This document shows positions 9,975 through 18,737 of a stretch of DNA of 32,489 bases, piece by piece; position 1 is the first letter of the stretch; each line of letters starts with the position of its first letter. The stretch comes from Myxococcota bacterium (GTDB lineage Bacteria > Myxococcota_A > UBA9042 > DTJE01), in assembly GCA_029975745.1 (NCBI GenBank), contig JARKOL010000182.1:1-32489 (forward strand), in the 5' to 3' direction. The translations under genes and the position numbers were made by a program. Under the pieces are notes generated by a model. That model was not told where the DNA came from. It saw only the letters and a list, made by a program, of their open reading frames with translations, and made no database searches.

Positions 9975-11059
9975 GAACGGTGTTCGTGGACAAGATCGGG
10001 TCCGTGACGATGAACTGCCGACTGTCTCGCGAGGTGCGCCTGGGGGACGACATTCCGGCCATCGAGGGCGGGGTGGTCGCGGTCCGGGTGCTGAATTCCA
10101 AGGGGTCCTACAACCAGTTGGAGCTGCCCTCCGGTCGGTTCTCGAAGATCAAGCCCGGCGACGTCGCGGCGGTGGCGCTGGGACATCGCAAGGCGCTGGT
10201 GGGGTATTCGGGGCATCTTCCGGCCTCGGTCCACGTGGGCGACCGATTGAACCTGCTGAACCTGGGCGGCGTGCTGGGCAAGGTGGACAGCATCAACCCG
10301 GACTTCGGCGAGCCGTTCGTCTGCGAGGTGCTGGGGCAGGTTCTGGCGTTTCCCTACCTGGGCCAACGCGTCGGCGTTCCAGCCCACATTCGCCAGGGGG
10401 CGATTCCGCTGGCGCAGACGCTGGACACGCGGGGCATCCCGGTCATCGCCATCGTCGGCAGTTCGATGAATGCCGGCAAGACGGCGGCTGCATGCTCGCT
10501 GGTTCAGGCGCTGTCGCACAAGGGGTATGTCGTGGCCGCGGGCAAGGCCACGGGGGTGTCCCTGCGCCGCGACATCCTGGCGATGGAGGATGCGGGGGCA
10601 CGGCGGACCCTGATCTTCACGGACCTGGGCATCGTCACCACGACGGCCGAAAACGCCCCGCCCGCGGCGCGAACGCTGCTGACCCAGCTTGCGGCGTCCA
10701 GCCCGGACGTGATCGTGCTGGAGCTGGGGGACGGGCTGCTGGGGCTGTACGGGGTCGATGCCATCCTGGGCGATCCGGAACTGCGCGCGTCGTTTGGCGC
10801 GGTGGTGCTGGCGGCGGCGGACCCGGTGGCCGCCTGGGGGGGCGTGCGCCTGCTGAAGGAGCGGCACGGGCTGGACACGACGGTCGTCACCGGGCCCGCG
10901 ACGGACAACGACGCGGGGATCGGACTGGTCCAGCGCCAGACCGGAATCCCGGGGCGCAACGCGCGGGCGAATCCCGCGGCGCTGGCGGACCGGGTGCTGG
11001 AGATCCTGGGGATGGCCGAGCGGCGCGCCGCGGGCGCGGGAGGCGAACTTGGCGACTGA
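9971..11059 (+). CDS. Uncharacterised P-loop protein (BioD/DUF1611-like Walker A) embedded in the arginine operon ('X')
   Basis: GTG start overlapping argG stop (GTGA 9971-9974); beta-rich N-terminal region then IAIVGSSMNAGKTAAACSLVQALSHKGYVVAAGKATG with BioD-like motif spacing (GTDTxVGKT). Confidence 0.8.
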   Translation: MRTVFVDKIGSVTMNCRLSREVRLGDDIPAIEGGVVAVRVLNSKGSYNQLELPSGRFSKIKPGDVAAVALGHRKALVGYSGHLPASVHVGDRLNLLNLGGVLGKVDSINPDFGEPFVCEVLGQVLAFPYLGQRVGVPAHIRQGAIPLAQTLDTRGIPVIAIVGSSMNAGKTAAACSLVQALSHKGYVVAAGKATGVSLRRDILAMEDAGARRTLIFTDLGIVTTTAENAPPAARTLLTQLAASSPDVIVLELGDGLLGLYGVDAILGDPELRASFGAVVLAAADPVAAWGGVRLLKERHGLDTTVVTGPATDNDAGIGLVQRQTGIPGRNARANPAALADRVLEILGMAERRAAGAGGELGD

Positions 11060-12152
11060 TGCGGCCATCGGGTTGGAAACCGCCCCAGGGAGGGAAGTTC
11101 CGATCGTGATTCTGGGGGGAACGGGCTACGTGTCCGGCGAGGCGCTGCGGCTGCTGGCGGGTCATCCGGTTTTTCGCGTGGCGGCCGTGGTCTCGAAGGG
11201 CCATGCGGGTCAGCCGATCGTCCAGGCCTTTCCGCACCTGCGCGGGGTGCTGCCGCCGGGAATGACGTTCGTGGGACCGGACGCGCCGGCGTCCTGCTGG
11301 CGCTCGGGGCATCCCGCGGGGGTGTTGGCGGCGACGCCCCACGGGGCGACCGCGGCCCTGCTGGATCGCGTGCTGGCGACGGCCGAGGCCGCCGGGGCCC
11401 AGGTGCGCGCGGTGGATCTTTCGGCGGACTTCAGGTTCGCCGATGGGGGGCGCTACCAGGCGATCTACGGGCACCCCCACGGGGCACCCCACCGGATTCC
11501 GCAGTTCACATGCATGGTGCCCGAACTCTACGCCGGCGTGCCGCCGCGGCACGCGACGCAGCCCGGGTGCTTCACGACGGCGGTCGTGATGGCGGCCTGG
11601 CCGTTCCTCCGAGCAGGCCTGGTCGAGGGCGAGGTGTTCGCGTCGGCCGTCACCGGCAGTTCCGGCAGCGGCAGGACCCCATCCGACGGGACGCATCATC
11701 CCGGGCGCCACGCCGACCTGCGGGCGTACGGATGGCTGGCCCACCGGCACGAGCCCGAGATGGCGATGCTGCTAGGGGCCGCGTGCCAGGTTCCCGAACC
11801 CGAAGTCGCGTTCGTGCCGCACTCGGGGCCCTTCGTGCGCGGCATTCACGCCACGGTGCGGATGACCTTGCGCAAGCCGGCGACCGCTTCGGACTTGGCC
11901 CAGATTGCGGCGACCGCCTATGCCGACGCGCCGTTCGTCCACGCGGGCGTCGAGCCGCCACGACTGGTCGATGTGGTCGGGACGAACCGCTGTCACCTGG
12001 GGGTTGCGGCTCGGGGAAGGACGCTGGTGGTCGCGTCGGTGATCGACAACCTGGCGAAGGGGGCGGCCGGCGGGGGCATCCAGTGGATGAATCGATTGTT
12101 CGGGTTGCCGGATGCGACCGGGCTTATGTTGGGCGGCCCCGGATGGTTCTGA
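11049..12152 (+). CDS. argC: N-acyl-gamma-glutamyl-phosphate reductase
   Basis: ILGGTGYVSGEALRLLAGHP, VDLSADFRF, PELY...ATQPGCFTTAVVMAAWP, GSSGSGRTPSDGTHHP. Start codon uncertain (TTG 11049 or GTG 11106). Confidence 0.9.
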   Translation: MATDAAIGLETAPGREVPIVILGGTGYVSGEALRLLAGHPVFRVAAVVSKGHAGQPIVQAFPHLRGVLPPGMTFVGPDAPASCWRSGHPAGVLAATPHGATAALLDRVLATAEAAGAQVRAVDLSADFRFADGGRYQAIYGHPHGAPHRIPQFTCMVPELYAGVPPRHATQPGCFTTAVVMAAWPFLRAGLVEGEVFASAVTGSSGSGRTPSDGTHHPGRHADLRAYGWLAHRHEPEMAMLLGAACQVPEPEVAFVPHSGPFVRGIHATVRMTLRKPATASDLAQIAATAYADAPFVHAGVEPPRLVDVVGTNRCHLGVAARGRTLVVASVIDNLAKGAAGGGIQWMNRLFGLPDATGLMLGGPGWF

Positions 12153-12183
12153 AGGATCGTTGCGCGTGGGCATGGGGGCTGGA

Positions 12184-13338
12184 ATGGTGACTGCCGGGAA
12201 TGGCCAGGATTCCGCGCTGCTGGACGTCTTTTCGACGATCCCGATCGAGCCGGTTCGTGGCGACGGCGTCTGGCTGGAGGCGTCCGATGGTCGGCGTTAT
12301 CTGGACTTCTATGGGGGGCATGCGGTCGCGCTGCTGGGCTATGGCCACCCGGCGCTGGTGGACGCGCTGGCCTCCCAGGCCCGGACGCTGTTCTTCCAGT
12401 CGAACCTGGTCCCGCTGGCGGTGCGCGAGCGGGCGGCGCGCGCCCTGGTTGACTTCGGGCCACCCGGCTTGTCGCGCGTCTTCTTCGTGAACTCGGGTGC
12501 CGAAGCCAACGAAAACGCGCTGCGAATCGCGTTTCGTGCCACCGGACGGCCGGTGGCCGTGGCCATCGAGGGGGCGTTTCACGGACGAACCGCGGCGGCG
12601 GCGGCCGTGACGGCCGGCTCCCAGCGGTGGAACGGGTTTCCCGCGAATCCCTTCACGGTGCGCACGGTGCCGTTCAACGACGTCGCCGCGCTGGAGGCCG
12701 CGGTCGATGACGATACGGCGGCCTTGATCGTCGAGCCTGTGCAGGGGGTCGCCGGCGCGCGGGCGGTGTCCCGGACCTTCCTGTCGCGAGCGCGCGAGGT
12801 GACGCGGCGACATCGTGCCCTGCTGATCCTGGACGAGGTCCAGTGCGGCATGGGACGCACCGGGTGGCCCTTCGCGGCCCAGGCGTACGGCGTCGAACCG
12901 GACCTGCTGACCGTCGCGAAGGGGCTGGGGGGCGGGTTTCCCGTCGGCGCGCTGCTGGTTCGCGACGAGGTCGCGGCCACGATCGGCCGGGGCGACCTGG
13001 GGACGACGTTTGGCGGCGGCCCAATGGCGTGCGCACTGGTCGAAACGGTCGTCGCGACGATTCGGGAAGGGCGCCTGCTGGACGAAGTCCGGAGGTTGTC
13101 GGCCCGGATGGCGCGGGAGTGTCTTGTCGGTCCGGTCGTTGCCGTCCAGGGCATGGGGTTCCTGCTGGGCTTGCGGACCGCGGTGCCGGCGACACGGGTG
13201 CTGGCGGGGTTGCGCGAGCGGGGCATCCTGGCCGGCGGCAGCGCCGATCCCGACGTCGTTCGGCTGCTGCCGCCCCTGGTGCTGCGCGACGAGCACGTGG
13301 ACCTGCTGGTCCAGGCGCTCAAGGAGTGGACGCCATGA
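12184..13338 (+). CDS. argD: N-acylornithine aminotransferase (class III PLP)
   Basis: FVNSGAEANENALRIAFR, IEGAFHGRT, LILDEVQCGMGRTGWPFA, TVAKGLGGGFPVGALL. Confidence 0.92.
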   Translation: MVTAGNGQDSALLDVFSTIPIEPVRGDGVWLEASDGRRYLDFYGGHAVALLGYGHPALVDALASQARTLFFQSNLVPLAVRERAARALVDFGPPGLSRVFFVNSGAEANENALRIAFRATGRPVAVAIEGAFHGRTAAAAAVTAGSQRWNGFPANPFTVRTVPFNDVAALEAAVDDDTAALIVEPVQGVAGARAVSRTFLSRAREVTRRHRALLILDEVQCGMGRTGWPFAAQAYGVEPDLLTVAKGLGGGFPVGALLVRDEVAATIGRGDLGTTFGGGPMACALVETVVATIREGRLLDEVRRLSARMARECLVGPVVAVQGMGFLLGLRTAVPATRVLAGLRERGILAGGSADPDVVRLLPPLVLRDEHVDLLVQALKEWTP

Positions 13339-14351
13339 ATCGCTTCCTGGACCTGGACGATCTGTCGGATTCGGCACTCGATGCCGTCCTGGCGCGCGCT
13401 CGGCGGCTGGAGCACTCGCCCGTGACCGACGACCTGCGCGGGCGCACCGTCGGGCTGCTGTTCCTGAATCCGTCCGTGCGCACCCTGGCCTCGATGCAGG
13501 CGGGCGTGACGCAACTGGGCGGCCAGACGTTCGTGGTCCACTCCGGTGCGGGGTCGTGGAAGCTGGAGACCCGGGACGGCGTCGTCATGGATGGCGAGGC
13601 GGCCGAGCACGTGCGCGAGGCGATTCCCGTGCTGGCGCAGTACTGCGACCTGCTGGCGGTGCGATGCTTCGCCGAGGGGCGGGATCTGGCGACCGACCTG
13701 TCGGACCGCCTGATCGCGACGATGGCGGATCTGTGTCCCAAGCCGTTCGTCAGTCTGGAGTCGTCGCTGGCCCACCCGTGCCAGGCGCTGGGGGACTACA
13801 AGACGCTGGACGACCTGGACATTCCGCGTCGCGGCGGCCGGTTCGTCCTGTCCTGGGCCTGGCATCCGAAGGCGCTGGCCTTCGCGGTTCCGGCCTCGAC
13901 CCTGGCCATGGCCGCAAGGCGCGGGATGGAGGTGACCGTGCTGCGACCCGACGGATTCGACCTGCCGGATCCGGTGATGGCTCGGGCGCGGGCCACCGCG
14001 GCCCGGTCCGGCGGCTCGATCACGGTGACGTCGGATCGCCGGGTCGCGATGGAAGGGGCCCACGTGCTGTACGCGAAGTCGTGGGCGGCGCCTGGGCACT
14101 ATGGCCGCCCCCAGGACGAGGCGTCCCTGCGCGCGCCGCTGAAGGGGATGTGGTGCGTCGATGAGCCCTGGTTTGCTTCCGCCCGGCCGGATGCGCGATT
14201 CATGCACTGCCTGCCGGTGCGACGGAACGTGAAGGTGACGGACGCGGTCCTGGACGGGCCGCGAAGCGTGGTGGTGCGGCAGGCGGGCAACCGGCTGCAC
14301 GCCCAGAAGGCGTTGCTGGTCCAGATGCTGGGACGGGAGGTGGTTCGATGA
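13335..14351 (+). CDS. argF': N-acylornithine carbamoyltransferase (AOTCase/SOTCase family)
   Basis: LFLNPSVRTLASMQAGVTQLGG, SWKLETRDGVVMDGEAAEHVREAIPVLAQYCDLLAVRCF, AHPCQALGDY, FMHCLPVRRNVKVTDAVLD; closer to remembered AOTCase/SOTCase than to OTCase. ATGA overlap with argD. Confidence 0.88.
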   Translation: MNRFLDLDDLSDSALDAVLARARRLEHSPVTDDLRGRTVGLLFLNPSVRTLASMQAGVTQLGGQTFVVHSGAGSWKLETRDGVVMDGEAAEHVREAIPVLAQYCDLLAVRCFAEGRDLATDLSDRLIATMADLCPKPFVSLESSLAHPCQALGDYKTLDDLDIPRRGGRFVLSWAWHPKALAFAVPASTLAMAARRGMEVTVLRPDGFDLPDPVMARARATAARSGGSITVTSDRRVAMEGAHVLYAKSWAAPGHYGRPQDEASLRAPLKGMWCVDEPWFASARPDARFMHCLPVRRNVKVTDAVLDGPRSVVVRQAGNRLHAQKALLVQMLGREVVR

Positions 14352-15283
14352 CTGGAGGGCCCTTCGATCCGGAGGCGGGGGTGGTCGGGTTGCGGCGGGC
14401 GTTGCCGTACATCCGGCTGTTCAAGGGGGCGACGTTCGTGATCAAGGTCGGCGGCGTGCCGTGCGCGGACCCCGAGGTGCTGCGCGACCTGGCCGAGCAG
14501 GTGGGTGTCCTGACGGCGGTGGGCATCCGCGTCGTGGTCGTCCACGGCGGCGGCCCGCAGGCGACGGCCCTGGCCCATCGACTGGGCGTTCAGACCCCGA
14601 TGGTGGGGGGGCGCCGCGTCACGGACGCCGCCGGCCTGGAAGTCGTGACGATGGCGCTGAACGGCACCATCAACACTGCGGTCCTGGCGGCGTTCCGTTC
14701 GGCCGAGGTCCCCGCGGCAGGGCTGTCGGGCATCGATGGCGGCCTGATCTACGCGCGCCGGCGACCGCCCCGCACGATGGACGTGGAGGGCCGGCCGACC
14801 GAGGTCGATTTCGGGTGGGTTGGCGACATCGTCGATGTCAACGTCGAGATTCTGGACCGTCTGCTGGACGGCGGATTCGTGCCCGTGGTCAGTCCCCTGT
14901 GCGCCGACGAGGGCGGGCAGGTGCTGAACATCAACGCGGACACCGTGGCGTCCGCCATCGCGCGGGCGCTTGGGGCCGAGAAGCTGGTGTTCCTGACCGA
15001 CATCCCGGGCCTGCTCGAGAACGCGGCCGATTCCCGCTCGCTGGTCAGCTACGTCGATCTGCCGGGCGTGGACGAGATGGAGCAGCGCGGCGCGATCACG
15101 GGCGGAATGCTGCCGAAGGTCGCGGCGGCGCGAGAGGCGCTGGGTGGGGGCGTGGCCCGCGTCCACATGGTGGGCTACCGGGTCCGGTCCGGCCTGCTGC
15201 GCGAGGTGTTCACCAACGAGGGGGCCGGCACGCTGATGGTGCGCGACCAGGCGGAGCTGCTGCCCGGGGAACTGGCGCAATGA
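14348..15283 (+). CDS. argB: N-acylglutamate kinase
   Basis: FVIKVGGVPCADPEVL, VVVVHGGGPQATALAHRLG, INADTVASAIARALGAEKLVFLTDIPGLL, ITGGMLPKVAAAREAL. ATGA overlap both sides. Confidence 0.92.
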   Translation: MTGGPFDPEAGVVGLRRALPYIRLFKGATFVIKVGGVPCADPEVLRDLAEQVGVLTAVGIRVVVVHGGGPQATALAHRLGVQTPMVGGRRVTDAAGLEVVTMALNGTINTAVLAAFRSAEVPAAGLSGIDGGLIYARRRPPRTMDVEGRPTEVDFGWVGDIVDVNVEILDRLLDGGFVPVVSPLCADEGGQVLNINADTVASAIARALGAEKLVFLTDIPGLLENAADSRSLVSYVDLPGVDEMEQRGAITGGMLPKVAAAREALGGGVARVHMVGYRVRSGLLREVFTNEGAGTLMVRDQAELLPGELAQ

Positions 15284-16386
15284 ACGATCGGGAACTGCTG
15301 GCGTTCCACCAGGAGATCGTCGCGACCCCGTCGGTGTCCCGCGACGAGGGCCGCCTGACGACGCGCATCCAGGCGTTCCTGCGCGATCGGGGCGTGTCGG
15401 TGGTGCGATACGGGGACAACCTGTACGCGCTGACGGGGGACGCGGGGCCGCTGCTGGCGTTCAACAGCCACATGGACACCGTGCCGCCCGCCGAGGGCTG
15501 GACCCGGAAGCCCTGGGAACCTTGCGTGGTCGAGGGGCGCGTGTACGGGCTGGGCAGCAACGACGCGAAGGCGTCGGTGGCCGCGATGACTGCGGCATTC
15601 CTGCGTCTTCACGCCGGCGGTGGCGCGCAGGGCTTCAGGGTCCTGCTGACCCTGGTGGTCCAGGAGGAAACCGGCGGCGCCGGGGCCGAGATCCTGGTGC
15701 CGGAACTTGCGCGTCGGGGGCTGGCTCCCGATGTCGCGGTGATCGGCGAGCCGACGGGGCTGGACGTGGCCGTGGCCCAGAAGGGGCTGCTGATGCTGGA
15801 ACTGCGCTCGGTCGGCCAGGCCTGCCACGCCGCGCACGGTCGAGCGCTGGGGGCGCGCAATGCCGTCCGGGAACTGGCCCGGGATCTGGTGGCGCTGGAA
15901 TCCGTGTCCCTGGGACCGGACGACCCGGTTCTGGGGCCGGTGACGCTGGAGCCGACGCTGCTGACCGGGGGCACCGCGCGCAACGTGGTGCCGGCCGCCG
16001 CCTCCTGTGCCCTGGATGTCCGGATCAATCCGGGACCGGATGGCGAGGCGCTGCTGGGGCGCCTGCGGGACGCCGTCCAGGGCGAGATCGCGGTTCGCAG
16101 CGATCGCCTGAAACCGTGTCGGACGGACGCGGCGCACCCCCTGGCGCGGGCGGCGTTGGCCGCGCGGCCGGGCGCGGTCGCGTTCGGATCCCGAGGGTTG
16201 TCGGACTGGGTCTATTTCCGGGATTGTCCGGCGGTCAAGGTCGGGCCGGGGCGCACCGAGCGTTCGCACACGCCGGACGAGTTCGTGCTGGAGTCGGAGA
16301 TCCTCGAGGGCGCGGCCTTCTTCGAGAGGCTGGCACTGGGCTGGGGGCGTACGGCGGTTGATGCCGCCCGGGGGGCGATGCCATGA
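15280..16386 (+). CDS. argE: M20-family N-acylcitrulline/N-acylornithine deacylase (ArgE/DapE-like)
   Basis: LLAFNSHMDTVPPAEGWTRKPW, GLGSNDAKASVAAM, LVVQEETGGAGAEIL, TGGTARNVVPAAASCALDVRINP. Confidence 0.88.
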   Translation: MNDRELLAFHQEIVATPSVSRDEGRLTTRIQAFLRDRGVSVVRYGDNLYALTGDAGPLLAFNSHMDTVPPAEGWTRKPWEPCVVEGRVYGLGSNDAKASVAAMTAAFLRLHAGGGAQGFRVLLTLVVQEETGGAGAEILVPELARRGLAPDVAVIGEPTGLDVAVAQKGLLMLELRSVGQACHAAHGRALGARNAVRELARDLVALESVSLGPDDPVLGPVTLEPTLLTGGTARNVVPAAASCALDVRINPGPDGEALLGRLRDAVQGEIAVRSDRLKPCRTDAAHPLARAALAARPGAVAFGSRGLSDWVYFRDCPAVKVGPGRTERSHTPDEFVLESEILEGAAFFERLALGWGRTAVDAARGAMP

Positions 16387-17567
16387 GCCGACTGTGGGAC
16401 CGCGGCGAGCCGCTGGACGATCGGGTTTTGCGCTACACGGCGGGCGAGGACGCGATCCTGGACGAGGCCCTGGTGGCCTACGACCTGCGGGCCTCGGCCG
16501 CCCACGCGGGCATGCTGCACCGGTGCGGGTACCTGACGGCCCGGGACCACGCCCAACTGGTCCAGGCGATGGCGGACCTGGCTGCGGCCCACGCCCAGGG
16601 CCAGTGGCGGATCGCGCCCCAGGAGGAGGACTGCCACACGGCGATCGAGAACCGCCTGACCCAGCGTCTGGGAGAACTGGGGGGGGCGATCCACCTGGGG
16701 CGCTCGCGCAATGACCAGGTGCTGGCGGCCCTGCGACTGTGGCTGAAGGACCGGCTGGAGGAACTGGCCGGGATGGCCCATGCGGTGGCGGCGGCGCTGG
16801 ACGGTCTGGCGGCCGGGCAGGGTGACCTGGCCATGCCGGGCTACACCCATGGTCAGCGGGCGATGCCGACGACCGTCGCGTTGTGGGCGGGGGGCTGGGC
16901 CGCGGAACTGCGGGATGACGCCACGGGGCTGCTGGCGGCGCGTCGCAGGGCGGATCGGAACCCGCTGGGGTCCGCGGCGGGCTTCGGCGTGCCCGTGCTG
17001 GCGCTGGATCGGGGCGTGACAACCCAGGAATTGGGGTTCGGGTCCACGCACGAACCCGTGACGGCCGTGCAGTCGTCCCGGGGCAAGGCCGAGGCGACGG
17101 CGCTGTTCGAGGCCGCGTTGCTGGCCCAGGATCTGGGCCGTCTATCGGCCGAGGTCTGCCTGTTCGCGACGGCCGAGTTCGGGTTCGTGTCCCTGCCCGT
17201 GTCCTGCACGACCGGCTCGTCCATCATGCCGCAGAAGCGGAACCCCGACGTGTTCGAGATTGCACGTGGCCGGACCGCCGAGGCCGTCGCGGCGCTGAAC
17301 GAGGTGCTGGCGGTGACGGCGAAGCTGCCCTCCGGGTATCACCGGGACTTGCAGTTGATCAAGAAGCCGCTGTTCCGGGGCCTGCAGTCGGTCCGGGACA
17401 CGGCCGAGGTGCTGGCATGGACGCTGCCTGGGCTGGTCTTTGACGCCGACCGGATGGCCGCGGCGATAGAGCCCGCGATGCGGGCGACCGAGCAGGCCTA
17501 TGAGCTGGTCCAGCAGCAGGGCGTGCCCTTCCGCGAGGCGTATCGCCGGGTCAAGGACGGCCTGTAG
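16383..17567 (+). CDS. argH: Argininosuccinate lyase
   Basis: HTAIENRLTQRLGELGGAIHLGRSRNDQVLAALRLW, TTGSSIMPQKRNPDVFEIARGR; no C-terminal acetyltransferase extension. Confidence 0.93.
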   Translation: MSRLWDRGEPLDDRVLRYTAGEDAILDEALVAYDLRASAAHAGMLHRCGYLTARDHAQLVQAMADLAAAHAQGQWRIAPQEEDCHTAIENRLTQRLGELGGAIHLGRSRNDQVLAALRLWLKDRLEELAGMAHAVAAALDGLAAGQGDLAMPGYTHGQRAMPTTVALWAGGWAAELRDDATGLLAARRRADRNPLGSAAGFGVPVLALDRGVTTQELGFGSTHEPVTAVQSSRGKAEATALFEAALLAQDLGRLSAEVCLFATAEFGFVSLPVSCTTGSSIMPQKRNPDVFEIARGRTAEAVAALNEVLAVTAKLPSGYHRDLQLIKKPLFRGLQSVRDTAEVLAWTLPGLVFDADRMAAAIEPAMRATEQAYELVQQQGVPFREAYRRVKDGL

Positions 17568-17598
17568 TCGCGTGGCCGCGGCGCGTCCCCCGCGCCTG

Positions 17599-17620
17599 GG
17601 CGTCAATCGTGGATGACGCC
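17599..17620. repeat. Perfect inverted repeat GGCGTCA-N8-TGACGCC between argH and the next gene
   Basis: 7-bp arms read directly; no downstream T-tract, so terminator versus operator is undecided. Confidence 0.5.
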
Positions 17621-17703
17621 GGTCGTAGTAATGAATACACTTGCGCCGAATCGCCGGGACCTGCTGGACGGTTCCCGTTTCTTGCACCCTGCTGGAGGCG
17701 CCC

Positions 17704-18672
17704 ATGATCCGGACCCGATTGACCGAGCTTTGTGGCATCGAACATCCCATCGTGGGTGGCGCCATGGCCCACCTGTCGGACGCGCGCCTGGTTGGGGCCA
17801 TCTCGGAGGCCGGCGGCCTGGGGGTGCTGGCCTCGGCCAACTACAAGACGGCCCAGGAATTCCGGCAGGAACTCCGGCGGATTCGCCAGTTCACGACCAG
17901 GCCCTATGCCGTCAACCTGAACCTGTTTCCGATGATGCGCCCCATCGACAACATGGAGTACCTGGACGTTCTGTGCGAGGAAGGCTGCACGGTTGTCGAG
18001 ACCTCGGGTCATGAACTGCCCCCGGAACTGACCCAGGCCGTCAAGGCGCGGGGGCTGGTCTGGATTCACAAGTGCGTCCTGCCGCGGCACGCCCAGCGCG
18101 CCCAGCGCCTGGGGGCGGACGCGGTGACGGTGGTGGGGTACGAAAACGGCGGCGCGACGGGCCGCTGGGACATCGGCACCATGGTGCTGGTGCCGGCCGT
18201 GGTCCAGGCGGTGGACATCCCGGTGATCGGCGGGGGCGGCGTGGTGGACGGTCGCGGTCTGGCGGCCCTGCTGGCGCTGGGAGCCGAGGGGGCGATCATG
18301 GGCAGCCGGTTCGTCCTGGCCGAGGACTGCGCCATCCACGACAATGTCCGCCAGATGCTCTGCGACGCGTCCGTCACCGACACGATGCTGGTCATGCGCG
18401 CCATCGGGGCCACCCATCGGGTGATCGCCAACGAGGCCGCCCGGCGGCTTGCCGAGATCGAGGCCCGGCCGGATGCGGGCCTGGAGGACGTGCTGCCGTT
18501 CGTGCTGGGCGAAAAGAGTCGCGAGGTCTATTTCGACGGCAACGTGGACGCGGGCATGTGCTACATCAGCCAGGCCGTCGGCCTGATGTCGTCGGTTCGG
18601 CCCGCCGCCGCGATCGTCCAGGAATCGGTGGCCCAGGCCGAGGCCATTCTTGGCCGACTGTCGGGCCGGTAG
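17704..18672 (+). CDS. Nitronate monooxygenase / 2-nitropropane dioxygenase family FMN protein (atypical active site)
   Basis: CGIEHPIVGGAMAHLSDARLVGAISEAGGLGVLASANY, GADAVTVVGYENGGATG, VIGGGGVVDGRGLAALLALGAEGAIMGSRFV. Confidence 0.8.
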   Translation: MIRTRLTELCGIEHPIVGGAMAHLSDARLVGAISEAGGLGVLASANYKTAQEFRQELRRIRQFTTRPYAVNLNLFPMMRPIDNMEYLDVLCEEGCTVVETSGHELPPELTQAVKARGLVWIHKCVLPRHAQRAQRLGADAVTVVGYENGGATGRWDIGTMVLVPAVVQAVDIPVIGGGGVVDGRGLAALLALGAEGAIMGSRFVLAEDCAIHDNVRQMLCDASVTDTMLVMRAIGATHRVIANEAARRLAEIEARPDAGLEDVLPFVLGEKSREVYFDGNVDAGMCYISQAVGLMSSVRPAAAIVQESVAQAEAILGRLSGR

Positions 18673-18737
18673 GGCGCCGCACAGGGACATTTCCTCGACG
18701 TGTATGATATGCTGGCCCTCAACGTGGAGGAGACCCC

